64,000 nucleotides of DNA from Bacillus proteolyticus (GTDB lineage: Bacteria; Bacillota; Bacilli; Bacillales; Bacillaceae_G), in assembly GCF_001884065.1 (NCBI RefSeq), contig NZ_MACH01000052.1, positions 26,476-90,475 on the forward strand, given 5' to 3'. Under the pieces are notes generated by a model that did no database searches, had not been told where the DNA came from, and saw nothing but the letters and a program-made list of their open reading frames with translations. This document shows, piece after piece, positions 50,830 through 60,387 of this stretch; within the stretch, counting starts at the first letter, position 1; each line of letters begins with the position of its first letter. Both the position numbers and the translations under genes were made by a program.

Positions 50830-51915
50830 GTGACAAAAATTAAATTAGGTTTATTATATGGTGGAAAATCAGCTGAGCATCAAGTTTCGTTACAAACGGC
50901 TCTTGCTGCTATTAAAGCGTTAAATCAAGATAAATTCGAGGTTCATCCAATTTATATTACAGAACAAGGTCAATGGGTACGCGGTGAGCGTATTGAAGGT
51001 GAAGTAACAGATGTTGAAGCTTTAAAAATGAGCGGTGCAGAAAATGCGATTTCTCCGTTATCATTAAGCACGGAAATTATTCCATCTGAAACTTCTGAGG
51101 AAAATGCTATCGACGTTATTTTCCCATTACTACATGGACCAAACGGTGAGGATGGAACGGTTCAAGGATTATTAGAATTAATGAACATTCCTTATGTAGG
51201 AAATGGTGTTCTAGCATCATCTGCCGGTATGGATAAAGTTGTTATGAAAAATATCTTTGCAGAAGCTGGTTTAAAACAAGCGAAATATGCATCTTTCATT
51301 CGTAGTGCATGGGAAAAAAATCGCGAAGAGGCTTATGACAAAGTAGAAGAGAAGTTAGGATATCCTTGCTTCGTAAAACCAGCGAATCTTGGTTCAAGTG
51401 TTGGTATTAATAAATGTAAAAATCGTGAAGAACTTGAGAGTGCATTCGAAGAGGCATTCCAATTCGATCGCAAAATTATTGTAGAAGAAAATATCGTAGG
51501 TCGTGAAGTAGAAGTTGGTGTACTAGGTAACGATGAGCCGAAATGTTCAGTTGTAGGTGAAATCGTACCGAAAAAGGATTTCTATGACTATAAGTCGAAA
51601 TACATCGATGGTGATACAGCGTTAATTATTCCGGCTGAAATGACGGAAGAAGAGTCTAATGTCATTAAGCGAGATGCAATTATTGCTTTCCAATCGTTAG
51701 ATGGTGCTGGTTTAACAAGAGCCGATTTCTTCTTAACGAAGGACGGAGAAGTATATATTAACGAAGTGAACACAATGCCAGGATTTACGCCGTTTAGTAT
51801 GTTCCCTTTATTATGGCAACATACTGGATTACCGTATCCAGAATTAATTGAAGAGCTAATTAATTTAGCAATTGAGCGTCACGAAGAAAAACAAAAAATT
51901 AAATATACAATCTAA
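50830..51915 (+). CDS. ddl: D-alanine-D-alanine ligase
   Basis: Joins two D-Ala residues with ATP for peptidoglycan precursor synthesis. 361 aa from the GTG at 50830 (TTAGGGTGA site). N-terminal [17 protein letters not shown] and the [13 protein letters not shown] block bind the first D-Ala and ATP; the ATP-grasp core follows ([14 protein letters not shown]), ending in [12 protein letters not shown]-type residues ([12 protein letters not shown]) with the metal-binding Glu and Asn. murF follows at once, and the two products act in sequence. Confidence 0.95.
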   Translation: MTKIKLGLLYGGKSAEHQVSLQTALAAIKALNQDKFEVHPIYITEQGQWVRGERIEGEVTDVEALKMSGAENAISPLSLSTEIIPSETSEENAIDVIFPLLHGPNGEDGTVQGLLELMNIPYVGNGVLASSAGMDKVVMKNIFAEAGLKQAKYASFIRSAWEKNREEAYDKVEEKLGYPCFVKPANLGSSVGINKCKNREELESAFEEAFQFDRKIIVEENIVGREVEVGVLGNDEPKCSVVGEIVPKKDFYDYKSKYIDGDTALIIPAEMTEEESNVIKRDAIIAFQSLDGAGLTRADFFLTKDGEVYINEVNTMPGFTPFSMFPLLWQHTGLPYPELIEELINLAIERHEEKQKIKYTI

Positions 51916-51923
51916 CAAAAAAG

Positions 51924-51957
51924 GAGGAAGCACTATTCGAAGGAATAGTGCTTCCTC
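51924..51957 (+). other. Perfect 15-bp hairpin between ddl and murF
   Basis: GAGGAAGCACTATTC / GAATAGTGCTTCCTC with loop GAAG. It is followed by TATGTAAG instead of a T-run, so complete termination is unlikely. It could act as a stabiliser, a partial attenuator or a processing site. Confidence 0.65.
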
Positions 51958-51975
51958 TATGTAAGGAGTGTTTTC

Positions 51976-53352
51976 ATGATAAACCGAACGTTAAAACAAG
52001 TAGAACAGATGATAAATGGTACTGGATTAGCAAAGCAGTATGAGGGAATTACTATAAAAGGAGTGTCTATTGATACGAGAAAAATTGAAAAGGGAAACTT
52101 ATATGTTCCGATTCAAGGTGAACGTTTCGATGGACATGCTTTTGTAGATAAAGCTGTTGAAAGTGGAGCTGTTGCTACATTATGGATGAAAAGTGTAGCA
52201 AATCCGCCTGAGAATCTTCCTGTTATTTTTGTAGAGGATACGCTATCAGCGTTACAAATGTTAGCGAAAAATTATCGCGATCAACTGGATGTTAAAGTTG
52301 TTGGTGTAACAGGTAGTAACGGTAAAACGTCTACGAAAGATATTGTAACGAGTCTTCTTGCAACTAAATTTAAAGTTCAAAAAACAGAAGGTAATTTCAA
52401 TAATCATATCGGCTTACCTCTTACTATTTTAAACCTAGAAGAAAATACAGAAGTAGCTGTATTAGAAATGGGTATGTCAAGCCGCGGAGAAATTGAATTC
52501 CTATCCAAGTTAGCTCGTCCTAATGCAGCTATTATCACGAATATTGGTGAGGCGCATTTAATGGATTTAGGCTCTCGTGAGGCAATTGCAGAAGCGAAGT
52601 TAGAAATTGTTACAGGCTTACAAGAAGGTGGAGTATTCGTATACAATGGAGATGAGCCATTATTAACGAATCGTGTTCCAGAAATGAATTTAGCAGCTGA
52701 AACAGTTACATTTGGTGATGCGAGAGCAAATGATTATTATCCAACTACTGTAACATTACAGGCAACTGGGACACACTTTAAGATGAACAGAGATGAAACT
52801 TTTTCATTCTATCTACCAGTACTAGGGAAGCATAATGTATATAATACACTTGCTTCAATGGCAATTGCGAAACATTTTGGTGTAACATGGGAAGAAATGA
52901 AAAAAGGTTTAGTAACACTTCAAATGACAGGCATGCGTATGGAAATTGTAAAAACAAATAGTGGTTTAACAATTATCAATGATGCTTATAATGCAAGTCC
53001 AACGGCTATGGAAGCAGCGTTCCACCTAATGAATGGTTTAGATGGATTTGCTAAAAAAATTGTTGTACTTGGTGATATGCTAGAACTTGGTGATCAAGAA
53101 GTACAATTCCATTATGAGGTAGGTAAATTAATCGACCCAGCAAAAATTTCATATGTATTCACATATGGTAGATTAGGGGCTCAAATTGCTGAAGGAGCGA
53201 AAATTAACTTCCCTAATGAACGTGTAAAGGCGTATGATAATAAAGAAGAGCTAGTAAAAGAGTTACAAGCAGTCGTTGATGTGAAAGATGTTGTATTAGT
53301 AAAAGCATCTCGCGGCATGAAATTAGAAGAAGTAATTACGATGTTGAAATAA
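51976..53352 (+). CDS. murF: UDP-MurNAc-tripeptide D-alanyl-D-alanine ligase
   Basis: Adds D-Ala-D-Ala to the UDP-MurNAc-tripeptide to complete the pentapeptide precursor, in the cytoplasm. 458 aa with the three Mur-ligase domains: N-terminal UDP-binding (GVSIDTRKIEKGNLYVPIQG), central ATP-binding with P-loop GVTGSNGKTSTK at about residues 109-120, and C-terminal domain with INDAYNASPTAMEAA. Ribosome site AAGGAGTG. Downstream of ddl with the hairpin at 51924 between. Confidence 0.95.
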   Translation: MINRTLKQVEQMINGTGLAKQYEGITIKGVSIDTRKIEKGNLYVPIQGERFDGHAFVDKAVESGAVATLWMKSVANPPENLPVIFVEDTLSALQMLAKNYRDQLDVKVVGVTGSNGKTSTKDIVTSLLATKFKVQKTEGNFNNHIGLPLTILNLEENTEVAVLEMGMSSRGEIEFLSKLARPNAAIITNIGEAHLMDLGSREAIAEAKLEIVTGLQEGGVFVYNGDEPLLTNRVPEMNLAAETVTFGDARANDYYPTTVTLQATGTHFKMNRDETFSFYLPVLGKHNVYNTLASMAIAKHFGVTWEEMKKGLVTLQMTGMRMEIVKTNSGLTIINDAYNASPTAMEAAFHLMNGLDGFAKKIVVLGDMLELGDQEVQFHYEVGKLIDPAKISYVFTYGRLGAQIAEGAKINFPNERVKAYDNKEELVKELQAVVDVKDVVLVKASRGMKLEEVITMLK

Positions 53353-53480
53353 TTGGTGTATATAAATAGGGATGATAGCTACGAAAATAGAGGAAACTTA
53401 TAATAAGCGCTTACAGTAAATATAAAAAAATAAAAGTGAAGAAAAAAGCTCTGAATATGAAAATAAGGTAACAGTTGGGT

Positions 53481-53509
53481 TTGCTTTTTGCACATACAAA
53501 ACTTATAAT
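53481..53509 (+). promoter_or_regulatory. Promoter of cshA
   Basis: TTGCTT (53481-53486), 17 bp, TATAAT (53504-53509). It predicts a leader of about 140 nt before the cshA start. Confidence 0.65.
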
Positions 53510-53577
53510 TGATAAAGTGTAATAACGTTTAGAAGTATTTTCGTGTAGAAATACGCCCGTTTATATACGTGAGCATT

Positions 53578-53622
53578 CAGGAAAAGGGCTTTTCCGCCAA
53601 TTCGGAAAATGCCTTTTTTTAA
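53578..53622 (+). terminator. Terminator-like hairpin in the cshA leader
   Basis: AAAAGGGCTTTTCCG / CGGAAAATGCCTTTTTTT stem with a 6-nt loop. Because it lies after the cshA promoter, it looks like a leader attenuator; it could also end read-through from murF. Confidence 0.75.
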
Positions 53623-53656
53623 ATGATAAGTATAGGATAGAAAAGGAGAAGTAACA

Positions 53657-55255
53657 TTGACAACATTTCGAGAATTAGGATTAAGTGAATCTTTATTGCA
53701 ATCTGTTGAAAGTATGGGCTTTGAAGAGGCTACGCCGATTCAAGCTGAAACAATCCCGCATGCATTGCAAGGTAAAGATATTATTGGGCAAGCGCAAACA
53801 GGTACAGGGAAAACAGCAGCATTTGGATTACCGCTATTAGATAAAGTAGATACTCGTAAAGAAGCAGTTCAAGGTATTGTTATCGCGCCAACGCGTGAAT
53901 TAGCAATCCAAGTTGGAGAAGAGCTATACAAAATTGGTAAACATAAACGTGTTCGTATTTTACCAATTTACGGTGGTCAAGATATTAACCGCCAAATTCG
54001 TGCTCTAAAAAAACACCCACACATTATTGTTGGTACGCCGGGTCGTATTTTAGATCATATTAACCGTAAAACACTTCGCCTGCAAAACGTTGAGACTGTT
54101 GTTCTTGATGAAGCGGATGAAATGTTAAACATGGGCTTCATTGAAGATATTGAAGCGATTTTAACAGATGTACCAGAAACACATCAAACATTATTATTCT
54201 CAGCGACAATGCCAGATCCAATCCGTCGTATTGCTGAGCGTTTCATGACTGAGCCTCAACACATTAAAGTAAAAGCAAAAGAAGTAACAATGCCAAACAT
54301 TCAGCAGTTCTATTTAGAAGTGCAAGAAAAGAAAAAGTTTGACGTATTAACACGCTTACTAGATATTCAATCTCCAGAGCTTGCGATTGTATTCGGTCGT
54401 ACAAAGCGTCGTGTTGATGAATTATCAGAAGCATTAAACTTACGTGGTTATGCAGCAGAAGGTATTCATGGTGATTTAACACAAGCGAAACGTATGTCTG
54501 TATTACGTAAATTTAAAGAAGGTGCTATTGAAGTTCTTGTTGCAACAGACGTTGCTGCACGTGGTCTTGATATTTCAGGCGTAACACACGTATACAACTT
54601 CGATATCCCACAAGATCCAGAATCATACGTTCACCGTATCGGTCGTACTGGCCGTGCAGGTAAAAAAGGTATTGCAATGCTATTTGTAACACCACGTGAA
54701 TCAGGACAATTAAAAAATATCGAGCGTACAACAAAACGTAAAGTTGATCGTATGGAAGCACCGACACTTGACGAGGCATTAGAAGGTCAACAACGTTTAA
54801 TCGCTGAAAAACTTCAAAGCACAATTGAAAATGATAACTTATCATACTACAAGCGTATTGCAGAAGAAATGTTAGAAGAGAATGACTCTGTAACAGTAGT
54901 AGCTGCTGCTTTAAAAATGATGACAAAAGAGCCAGATACAACACCAATCGCTTTAACGTCAGAACCACCAGTTGTTTCAAGAGGTGGCGGTTCTAAAAAA
55001 CGCGGTGGTAACGGAGGCGGATACCGTGATGGTAACCGTAATCGTAGTCGTGATGGACGCAGCGGTGGCGATGGTCGTAACCGTGATCGCAATCGTGATG
55101 GACGCGGCGGTGGCGATGGCCGTAACCGTGATCGTAATCGTGATGGTGGCAGTCGTGATGGTGGTAGTCGTGGTCGTAGAGGTGAAGGTCAAGGTCGCCC
55201 AGGATCTTCAAATGGACGCGGCGAAAGAAAACATCATAGCCGTCCACAAGCTTAA
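53657..55255 (+). CDS. cshA: DEAD-box ATP-dependent RNA helicase
   Basis: ATP-dependent RNA helicase of the RNA degradosome and cold-shock response, 532 aa. TTG start at 53657 behind AAAAGGAGAAGTAACA. Motifs in order: Q motif ([14 protein letters not shown]), motif I AQTGTGKT at 46-53, motif II DEAD, motif III SAT, motif [15 protein letters not shown]. The tail of about 70 residues is low-complexity with Arg-, Asp-, Asn- and Gly-rich repeats ([10 protein letters not shown]) that would bind RNA. The tail is coded by tandem near-repeats at about 55020-55180. Confidence 0.95.
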   Translation: MTTFRELGLSESLLQSVESMGFEEATPIQAETIPHALQGKDIIGQAQTGTGKTAAFGLPLLDKVDTRKEAVQGIVIAPTRELAIQVGEELYKIGKHKRVRILPIYGGQDINRQIRALKKHPHIIVGTPGRILDHINRKTLRLQNVETVVLDEADEMLNMGFIEDIEAILTDVPETHQTLLFSATMPDPIRRIAERFMTEPQHIKVKAKEVTMPNIQQFYLEVQEKKKFDVLTRLLDIQSPELAIVFGRTKRRVDELSEALNLRGYAAEGIHGDLTQAKRMSVLRKFKEGAIEVLVATDVAARGLDISGVTHVYNFDIPQDPESYVHRIGRTGRAGKKGIAMLFVTPRESGQLKNIERTTKRKVDRMEAPTLDEALEGQQRLIAEKLQSTIENDNLSYYKRIAEEMLEENDSVTVVAAALKMMTKEPDTTPIALTSEPPVVSRGGGSKKRGGNGGGYRDGNRNRSRDGRSGGDGRNRDRNRDGRGGGDGRNRDRNRDGGSRDGGSRGRRGEGQGRPGSSNGRGERKHHSRPQA

Positions 55256-55298
55256 TAAAAAAAGAGAATGCCCTTTGCTGGCATTCTCTTTTTTTTTA
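55256..55298 (+). terminator. Terminator of cshA
   Basis: AAAAAAGAGAATGCC / GGCATTCTCTTTTTT stem around CTTTGCT. Confidence 0.9.
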
Positions 55299-55350
55299 TT
55301 TCTGTAATTGTGCATACTACATAATAACTCGTATAGAAAAGGGGTGCCAT

Positions 55351-56313
55351 ATGCTTGTAAGACTCGGGTATGTCGCGATGAGTGTACATTTGAAGAATGC
55401 ATCTCCATCTCAAACGATGACATATGCACAGTTTCAGCGGATTGATGATCGAGAGGCGGCGATTCGTAAGCTCGAAAGAATTGCTAATTCGAATTTGGAA
55501 AATTGTTTACGGTTATTAAAGCATAATAAAGGGCATGACATATCTTTCTTTCGGCTTAGTTCCAAGCTTATTCCTTTAGCGAATCATGAGGAGTTGTTAG
55601 AGTGGAACTATATTCGCCCCTTAAAAGAAAATTTAAAAGTGCTAGGTGAGTACGCTATTCGTATGAATATGCGAATTGATTTTCATCCGGATCACTTTGT
55701 TGTACTAAATTCACCTGAGGAGAGTATTTTCAAGCAATCTGTAAAGACATTGCAGATGCACAAAAAATTATTAAAGGGTATGGGAATTGAACATAAACAG
55801 AGATGTGTATTACATGTGGGAGGAGGTTATAACGATAAGGAACTTGCATTAGAACGTTTTATAGAAAATTGGTCAAGTGTTCCAAGAGGTATTCAAGAGA
55901 TGGTTATATTAGAAAATGATGATACGACTTTCTCTCTAGAAGAAACATTGTATTTGGGAGAGAAATTAGATATTCCAGTCGTGTTTGATTTGCATCATCA
56001 TATGATGAATAATGACCAGGAAGATTGGCATGAAGATTGGGCACGTGTTGTACATACGTGGGAATCGTCTTTGTTACCAGTTAAAATGCATATTTCTAGT
56101 CCTAGGGATGAAAAAGATCCGAGAGCACATGCAGATTTTATTGATGTAGATACTTTCTTATCTTTTTTGAAAAAGATAAAGGGGAGTGTTCCGCAAATTG
56201 ATTGTATGATTGAGGCGAAGAAGAAGGATGAGTCTTTATTTCAATTAATGAGAGAGTTAAGTAAACAAACAGAGGTGGAAATTATCGATGGTGCGAGCTT
56301 CTATATTAAATGA
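55351..56313 (+). CDS. uvsE: UV damage endonuclease
   Basis: DNA-repair nuclease that nicks 5' to UV photoproducts, 320 aa. TIM-barrel family blocks are present: LVRLGYVAMSVHLKNASPS at the N-terminus, FHPDHFVVLNSP, LHVGGGYNDKELALERF, and VFDLHHHMMN with metal-binding histidines. The Glu and Asp metal ligands lie in LENDDTTFSLEETL. Ribosome site AAAAGGGGTGCCAT. Single-gene unit. In B. subtilis the place between cshA and the rhomboid gene holds ydbS and ydbT instead. Confidence 0.92.
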   Translation: MLVRLGYVAMSVHLKNASPSQTMTYAQFQRIDDREAAIRKLERIANSNLENCLRLLKHNKGHDISFFRLSSKLIPLANHEELLEWNYIRPLKENLKVLGEYAIRMNMRIDFHPDHFVVLNSPEESIFKQSVKTLQMHKKLLKGMGIEHKQRCVLHVGGGYNDKELALERFIENWSSVPRGIQEMVILENDDTTFSLEETLYLGEKLDIPVVFDLHHHMMNNDQEDWHEDWARVVHTWESSLLPVKMHISSPRDEKDPRAHADFIDVDTFLSFLKKIKGSVPQIDCMIEAKKKDESLFQLMRELSKQTEVEIIDGASFYIK

Positions 56314-56336
56314 GCTCTGCACCATCGATTTTTTGT
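56283..56336 (+). terminator. Terminator of uvsE
   Basis: ATCGATGGTGC / GCACCATCGAT stem spanning the stop codon, followed by TTTTTTG. Confidence 0.8.
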
Positions 56337-56388
56337 CCCGCTATTTGTGGGAGTCGGGCTGCCCGTAAAATCCCCACTGATTAAAGTT

Positions 56389-56937
56389 TCACTTTATTAA
56401 AAAAGGGGTGCAAATACCACCAATTATCAATCCTGTTAAATGGCTTATAGGGTTGGCAGAAGGATTAAAGAAAGTAAATAGCAGTAATAGAAGTATCGTG
56501 ATTGAAAAAATAGCAATTTCTTTTGGGTTTGAAGAACGATATCGACTATACAATAAAAATAATTGTGCACCTAGCAATCCGAAAATACCACCAGATGCTC
56601 CGGCGTGAATATAGTCAAGAGGCATAATAATATAAGAAGAAATATTGCCGATAATGCCAGAAAGAAAAAAAATAATGATGAAAGAAAAATGTCCTAGTTG
56701 TTTTTCAATAGAAGAACCAAGAACAAATAAACAAATGCTATTGGAAAGAAAATGTTGTAAGTCTACGTGTACAAGTAGGGAAGTTATGATACGCCACCAT
56801 TCTCCTTTAGCGATATATTCATTGTGGGCTGCCATGTGAAAGAGGGAAAAGTCGCTCAATATAATCGTGACTAATTGTATAAGAAGTAAAGAGAGGATGA
56901 CTGGTTGTAATAGCATACGGGTAGATGGTATTAGCAT
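56389..56937 (-). CDS. Rhomboid-family intramembrane serine protease (YdcA-like)
   Basis: Integral membrane protease of 182 aa with six hydrophobic helices. The catalytic Ser lies in AGASGGIFGLLG and the catalytic His in PISHLTGLIIG. The oxyanion Asn region is HFLSNSICLFVLG in the second helix. Ribosome site AAAAGGAGTGATA is 11 nt from the ATG. It is convergent with uvsE. The stop codon falls inside an AAGTGAAACTTTAATCAG element. Confidence 0.9.
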   Translation of the reverse strand: MLIPSTRMLLQPVILSLLLIQLVTIILSDFSLFHMAAHNEYIAKGEWWRIITSLLVHVDLQHFLSNSICLFVLGSSIEKQLGHFSFIIIFFLSGIIGNISSYIIMPLDYIHAGASGGIFGLLGAQLFLLYSRYRSSNPKEIAIFSITILLLLLFTFFNPSANPISHLTGLIIGGICTPFLIK

Positions 56938-57029
56938 GTTGTTAGTATCACTCCTTTTGCATCAGAAAGATTCTCTGTTATTCTTACAATATGAATGCAG
57001 AAAGCTAAATAGAAGAAGGGGATTTTGAA

Positions 57030-57389
57030 ATGATTGTAGGGATTGGAATCGATATTATTGAATTGAATCGAATTGAAAAAATGCTAGATGGAAAGCTTAA
57101 ATTTATGGAACGTATTTTAACTGAAAGTGAACGTAATGTTGCCAAGGAGCTGAAAGGAAGTCGTCTTACAGAATTTGTGGCAGGAAGATTTGCAGCAAAA
57201 GAAGCGTATTCTAAGGCGGTAGGAACTGGAATTGGGAAAGAAGTTAGTTTTTTAGATATAGAAGTAAGGAATGATGATAGAGGTAAGCCGATTCTTATTG
57301 CAAATACAGAGCATATTGTTCATTTATCAATTAGCCATAGTAAAGAATTTGCTGTTAGCCAAGTTGTTTTAGAAAGCTCGTCACGCTAG
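57030..57389 (+). CDS. acpS: Holo-[acyl-carrier-protein] synthase
   Basis: Transfers 4'-phosphopantetheine from CoA to apo-ACP, enabling fatty acid synthesis. 119 aa, the usual length. Metal-binding Asp lies in GIGIDIIELNRIEK and Glu in AGRFAAKEAYSKAVGTGIG. The SISHSKEFAVSQVVL end is typical. Ribosome site AAGAAGGGGATTTTGAA. First of the acpS-ydcC-alr gene set. Confidence 0.95.
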   Translation: MIVGIGIDIIELNRIEKMLDGKLKFMERILTESERNVAKELKGSRLTEFVAGRFAAKEAYSKAVGTGIGKEVSFLDIEVRNDDRGKPILIANTEHIVHLSISHSKEFAVSQVVLESSSR

Positions 57390-57482
57390 TCTGCATATTT
57401 TATATCTTTGTCTCATATATTTGAGGTAGCGATAAGGAAGGCATATCTTCCATTCATTTATAGGGGCAAAGGGGCTGAAGTG

Positions 57483-58496
57483 ATGAAAAGGCGTCTGTTT
57501 TTAGTTCTCATCGGTTTATTGACCGTTTTTGTGTTGGCGGGCTGTATGGAAAAGAAACAGGAAGATGTTGTGAGAGATTTAGAGGCAAAAGTTAAAGGTA
57601 TGAAGAGTTATCAAGCTGAAGCGAAATTATCTATTAAAACAGGAAATGAGCCGCAGGAGTATAGTGTAGAAATTTGGCATAAAGAACCTTCGTATTATCG
57701 TGTGAATTTAAAGAATGCGAAAAAGGATCAGAGTCAAATTATTTTAAGAAATGATGAAGGGGTATTTGTATTAACACCTGCGCTTAATAAGAGCTTCCGT
57801 TTTCAAAGTGATTGGCCGCAAAATAGTAGCCAGGCTTACCTATATGAATCACTTGTGAGAGATATTTTGCAGGATAAGAAAAACCTTACTTTCGAGAAAA
57901 CAGATAAGTATTATATTTTCAAAACAAAAACAAACTATCAACATCAAAATATGTTACCGAAACAAGAGATTACATTGAAGAAGAGTGATTTAACACCAGT
58001 TTCCGTGAAACTGATGGATAATGATCAAAATGTCCTTGTAAAAGTAGATTTCACTAAAGTAAAGTTTGATACAAATTTTGATAAAGGTGCATTTGATACG
58101 AAACAAAATATGTCCAGAGCGCAAGTAGATGTTCAGACAACAGCGAAAGAAGACAAACCGTTTGCTATTTTGTATCCACGTGACACACCGCAAGGCATGA
58201 CGTTGAAAGAGGAAGAAGAGTTGAAGACAGCCAGTGGCAAGCGTACGATACTCACATATACTGGAGGTAAGAAATCTTTTACTTTAATACAAGAAAAGGC
58301 AAAAGTTGCAGAGGCTTCATCAGCGGTAAGTGTAAGTGGAGAGCCGGTTGACCTTGGCTTCACGATTGGTGCATTGACGAAAGATTCTGTAACGTGGTCG
58401 CATAATGGAGTAGAATATATGCTCGTGTCTAAAGGTTTAGAGCCGAATGAGTTGTTGATGGTTGCTCGTTCGGTTACAGCGAAGCAGGTGAAGTAA
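57483..58496 (+). CDS. LolA-like outer-surface lipoprotein (YdcC)
   Basis: A 337-aa lipoprotein, lipobox ending at Cys21 (LAGC). I use the ATG at 57483 because the longer frame to 57408 lacks a ribosome site and overlaps acpS. The mature part matches the LolA-like fold of YdcC in B. subtilis: an N-terminal beta region (SYQAEAKLSIKTGNEPQEYS, YRVNLKNAKKDQSQIILRND) and C-terminal DUF4367 region (VDLGFTIGALTKDSVTWSHNG). Function is unknown; sporulation-linked in some relatives. Confidence 0.85.
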   Translation: MKRRLFLVLIGLLTVFVLAGCMEKKQEDVVRDLEAKVKGMKSYQAEAKLSIKTGNEPQEYSVEIWHKEPSYYRVNLKNAKKDQSQIILRNDEGVFVLTPALNKSFRFQSDWPQNSSQAYLYESLVRDILQDKKNLTFEKTDKYYIFKTKTNYQHQNMLPKQEITLKKSDLTPVSVKLMDNDQNVLVKVDFTKVKFDTNFDKGAFDTKQNMSRAQVDVQTTAKEDKPFAILYPRDTPQGMTLKEEEELKTASGKRTILTYTGGKKSFTLIQEKAKVAEASSAVSVSGEPVDLGFTIGALTKDSVTWSHNGVEYMLVSKGLEPNELLMVARSVTAKQVK

Positions 58497-58501
58497 ACTT
58501 C

Positions 58502-58537
58502 TTAGACGTGGTGATATATGTGCACCACGTCTTTTCT
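58502..58537 (+). terminator. Terminator of the acpS-ydcC unit
   Basis: AGACGTGGTG / CACCACGTCT stem around ATATATGTG, followed by TTTCTT. Confidence 0.85.
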
Positions 58538-58614
58538 TAGTTTGAAGGTGGATTTCATAAAAAGAAGCATATAAAAGAATAAGCTTCGCATATCGTGTAT
58601 AAGGAAGTGTATTT

Positions 58615-59784
58615 ATGGAAGAAGCACCGTTTTACCGTGACACTTGGGTGGAAGTGGATTTAGATGCGATCTATAACAATGTTACGCATATTAAAGAGTT
58701 CATTCCAAGTGATGTAGAAATTTTTGCTGTGGTCAAAGCGAATGCATATGGGCACGATTATGTACCAGTGGCTAAAACCGCATTAGAAGCAGGGGCAACA
58801 AGATTAGCAGTTGCTTTTTTAGATGAAGCTTTAGTGCTTCGGAGGGCTGGTATTACTGCACCGATTTTAGTATTAGGTCCTTCCCCTCCATGTGATGTAA
58901 ATGTTGCTGCTGAAAATGATGTAGCATTAACTGTTTTTCAAAAAGAATGGGTGGAAGACGCGATAAAGCTCTGGGATGGTTCGTCAATAATGAAATTCCA
59001 TATTAATTTTGATAGTGGTATGGGGAGAATCGGAATACGTGAACGTAAAGAATTAAAGAGGTTCTTAAAGAGTTTAGAAGGCGCTCCATTTTTAGAGTTA
59101 GAAGGAGTATATACACATTTTGCAACATCCGATGAGGTTGAGACTTCTTACTTTGATAAGCAATATAATACATTCTTGCAGCAGTTAAGTTGGTTGAAAG
59201 AATTTGGAGTGAACCCTAAATTTGTCCATACAGCCAATAGTGCTGCAACGTTAAGGTTTCAAGGGATTACATTTAATGCAGTGCGAATTGGTATTGCGAT
59301 GTATGGGCTATCCCCATCTGTAGAAATACGTCCTTTTTTACCATTTAAATTGGAACCAGCGTTGTCACTTCATACGAAAGTTGCTCATATTAAGCAAGTG
59401 ATTAAAGGGGATGGGGTTAGTTATAATGTCACATACCGAACGAGAACCGAAGAATGGATTGCGACAGTTGCGATTGGGTATGCAGATGGATGGCTTAGAA
59501 GATTACAAGGATTTGAAGTGCTTGTAAATGGTGAAAGGGTACCGATTGTAGGGCGAGTAACAATGGATCAATTCATGATACATCTGCCTTGTGAAGTGCC
59601 GCTTGGTACGAAAGTTACACTCATTGGAAGACAAGGCGATGAGTATATTAGTGCTACCGAGGTTGCTGAATATTCCGGGACTATTAATTATGAAATTATC
59701 GCAACGATAAGCTTCCGTGTACCGAGAATATTTATACGACATGGTAAAGTTGTAGAAGTAATCAATTATTTGAACAATATATAG
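58615..59784 (+). CDS. alr: Alanine racemase
   Basis: PLP enzyme that makes D-alanine for cell-wall synthesis, supplying the ddl and murF products. 389 aa. The PLP-binding Lys41 is in VVKANAYGHD. The second catalytic residue, Tyr, lies in KGDGVSYNVTYRT near residue 268. The PLP phosphate-binding region is NAVRIGIAMYG. Ribosome site AAGGAAGTGTATTT. In a conserved position next to acpS-ydcC. Confidence 0.95.
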   Translation: MEEAPFYRDTWVEVDLDAIYNNVTHIKEFIPSDVEIFAVVKANAYGHDYVPVAKTALEAGATRLAVAFLDEALVLRRAGITAPILVLGPSPPCDVNVAAENDVALTVFQKEWVEDAIKLWDGSSIMKFHINFDSGMGRIGIRERKELKRFLKSLEGAPFLELEGVYTHFATSDEVETSYFDKQYNTFLQQLSWLKEFGVNPKFVHTANSAATLRFQGITFNAVRIGIAMYGLSPSVEIRPFLPFKLEPALSLHTKVAHIKQVIKGDGVSYNVTYRTRTEEWIATVAIGYADGWLRRLQGFEVLVNGERVPIVGRVTMDQFMIHLPCEVPLGTKVTLIGRQGDEYISATEVAEYSGTINYEIIATISFRVPRIFIRHGKVVEVINYLNNI

Positions 59785-60095
59785 AAGAAGGTATTATTAC
59801 TCAGCATCTCGTCATTTGGAGGAGTTTCACTAATAAAGAATAGGCTCTTTTTTGCTGGGTAGCTTCTTTTTATAATTGTTATTAATATAAGTTACAACGA
59901 AATATTACTGAAGGATTGCTTGATTTCTTGTTTAAAAAAGATAAAAAGTAAAAGAAGATGAATGTTTTATTTATGAATTGGAAAACATAAGCAAGGAATA
60001 AGGAAGTCTTTGCAACAGGCTCCATACAATGGTATTATTACAATAGGTGTCATATATATATTTGGGTGTGTAGTTGACGGTGGAGGTGTATTTTT
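59785..60095. promoter_or_regulatory. alr-ndoAI intergenic region with promoter
   Basis: A promoter TTGCAA (60010-60015), 17 bp, TATTAT (60033-60038) is well placed for ndoAI. Further upstream is AT-rich sequence with a weak CTCAGCA...TGCTGGG pairing near 59815-59865. No ORF is seen. Confidence 0.55.
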
Positions 60096-60383
60096 GTGTC
60101 CGAATCAAGTGTAACTACTGAAATCGTGGTTCGGTTGCCAAAGCAAATGGTAACGGAATTGGACGGAATTGGAAAACAAGAGAATAAGAATCGCCATGAA
60201 CTAATTTGCCAGGCAACAAAACTGTTATTGCGTCAACATAAGACGAAGAAACGCTACCAACATGAATCAATGCGACGTGGGTACATTGAAATGGGAAAAA
60301 TTAATCTTGGTATTGCATCTGAAGCTTTCTTAGCAGAGTATGAAGCAGCTCATACAGTAGAACGCTTAGTTAGCGGGGGGTAA
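60096..60383 (+). CDS. ndoAI: EndoA inhibitor (antitoxin), ribbon-helix-helix
   Basis: Antitoxin of the EndoA (MazF-type) mRNA interferase. 95 aa; the N-terminal ribbon-helix-helix ([35 protein letters not shown]) binds operator DNA and the C-terminal part binds the toxin. GTG start at 60096 behind GGTGGAGGTGTATTT. Four nt separate it from the toxin gene, so they are co-expressed and it probably represses its own operon. Confidence 0.92.
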   Translation: MSESSVTTEIVVRLPKQMVTELDGIGKQENKNRHELICQATKLLLRQHKTKKRYQHESMRRGYIEMGKINLGIASEAFLAEYEAAHTVERLVSGG

Positions 60384-60387
60384 TATT

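Noticed and set aside
54972-55307. Overlapping frames on both strands in the cshA tail
   Set aside because: They arise from the low-complexity Arg/Asp/Gly repeat region and have no independent start signals.
59785-60095. Small ORF in the alr-ndoAI gap
   Set aside because: The best frame has about ten codons and no ribosome site.
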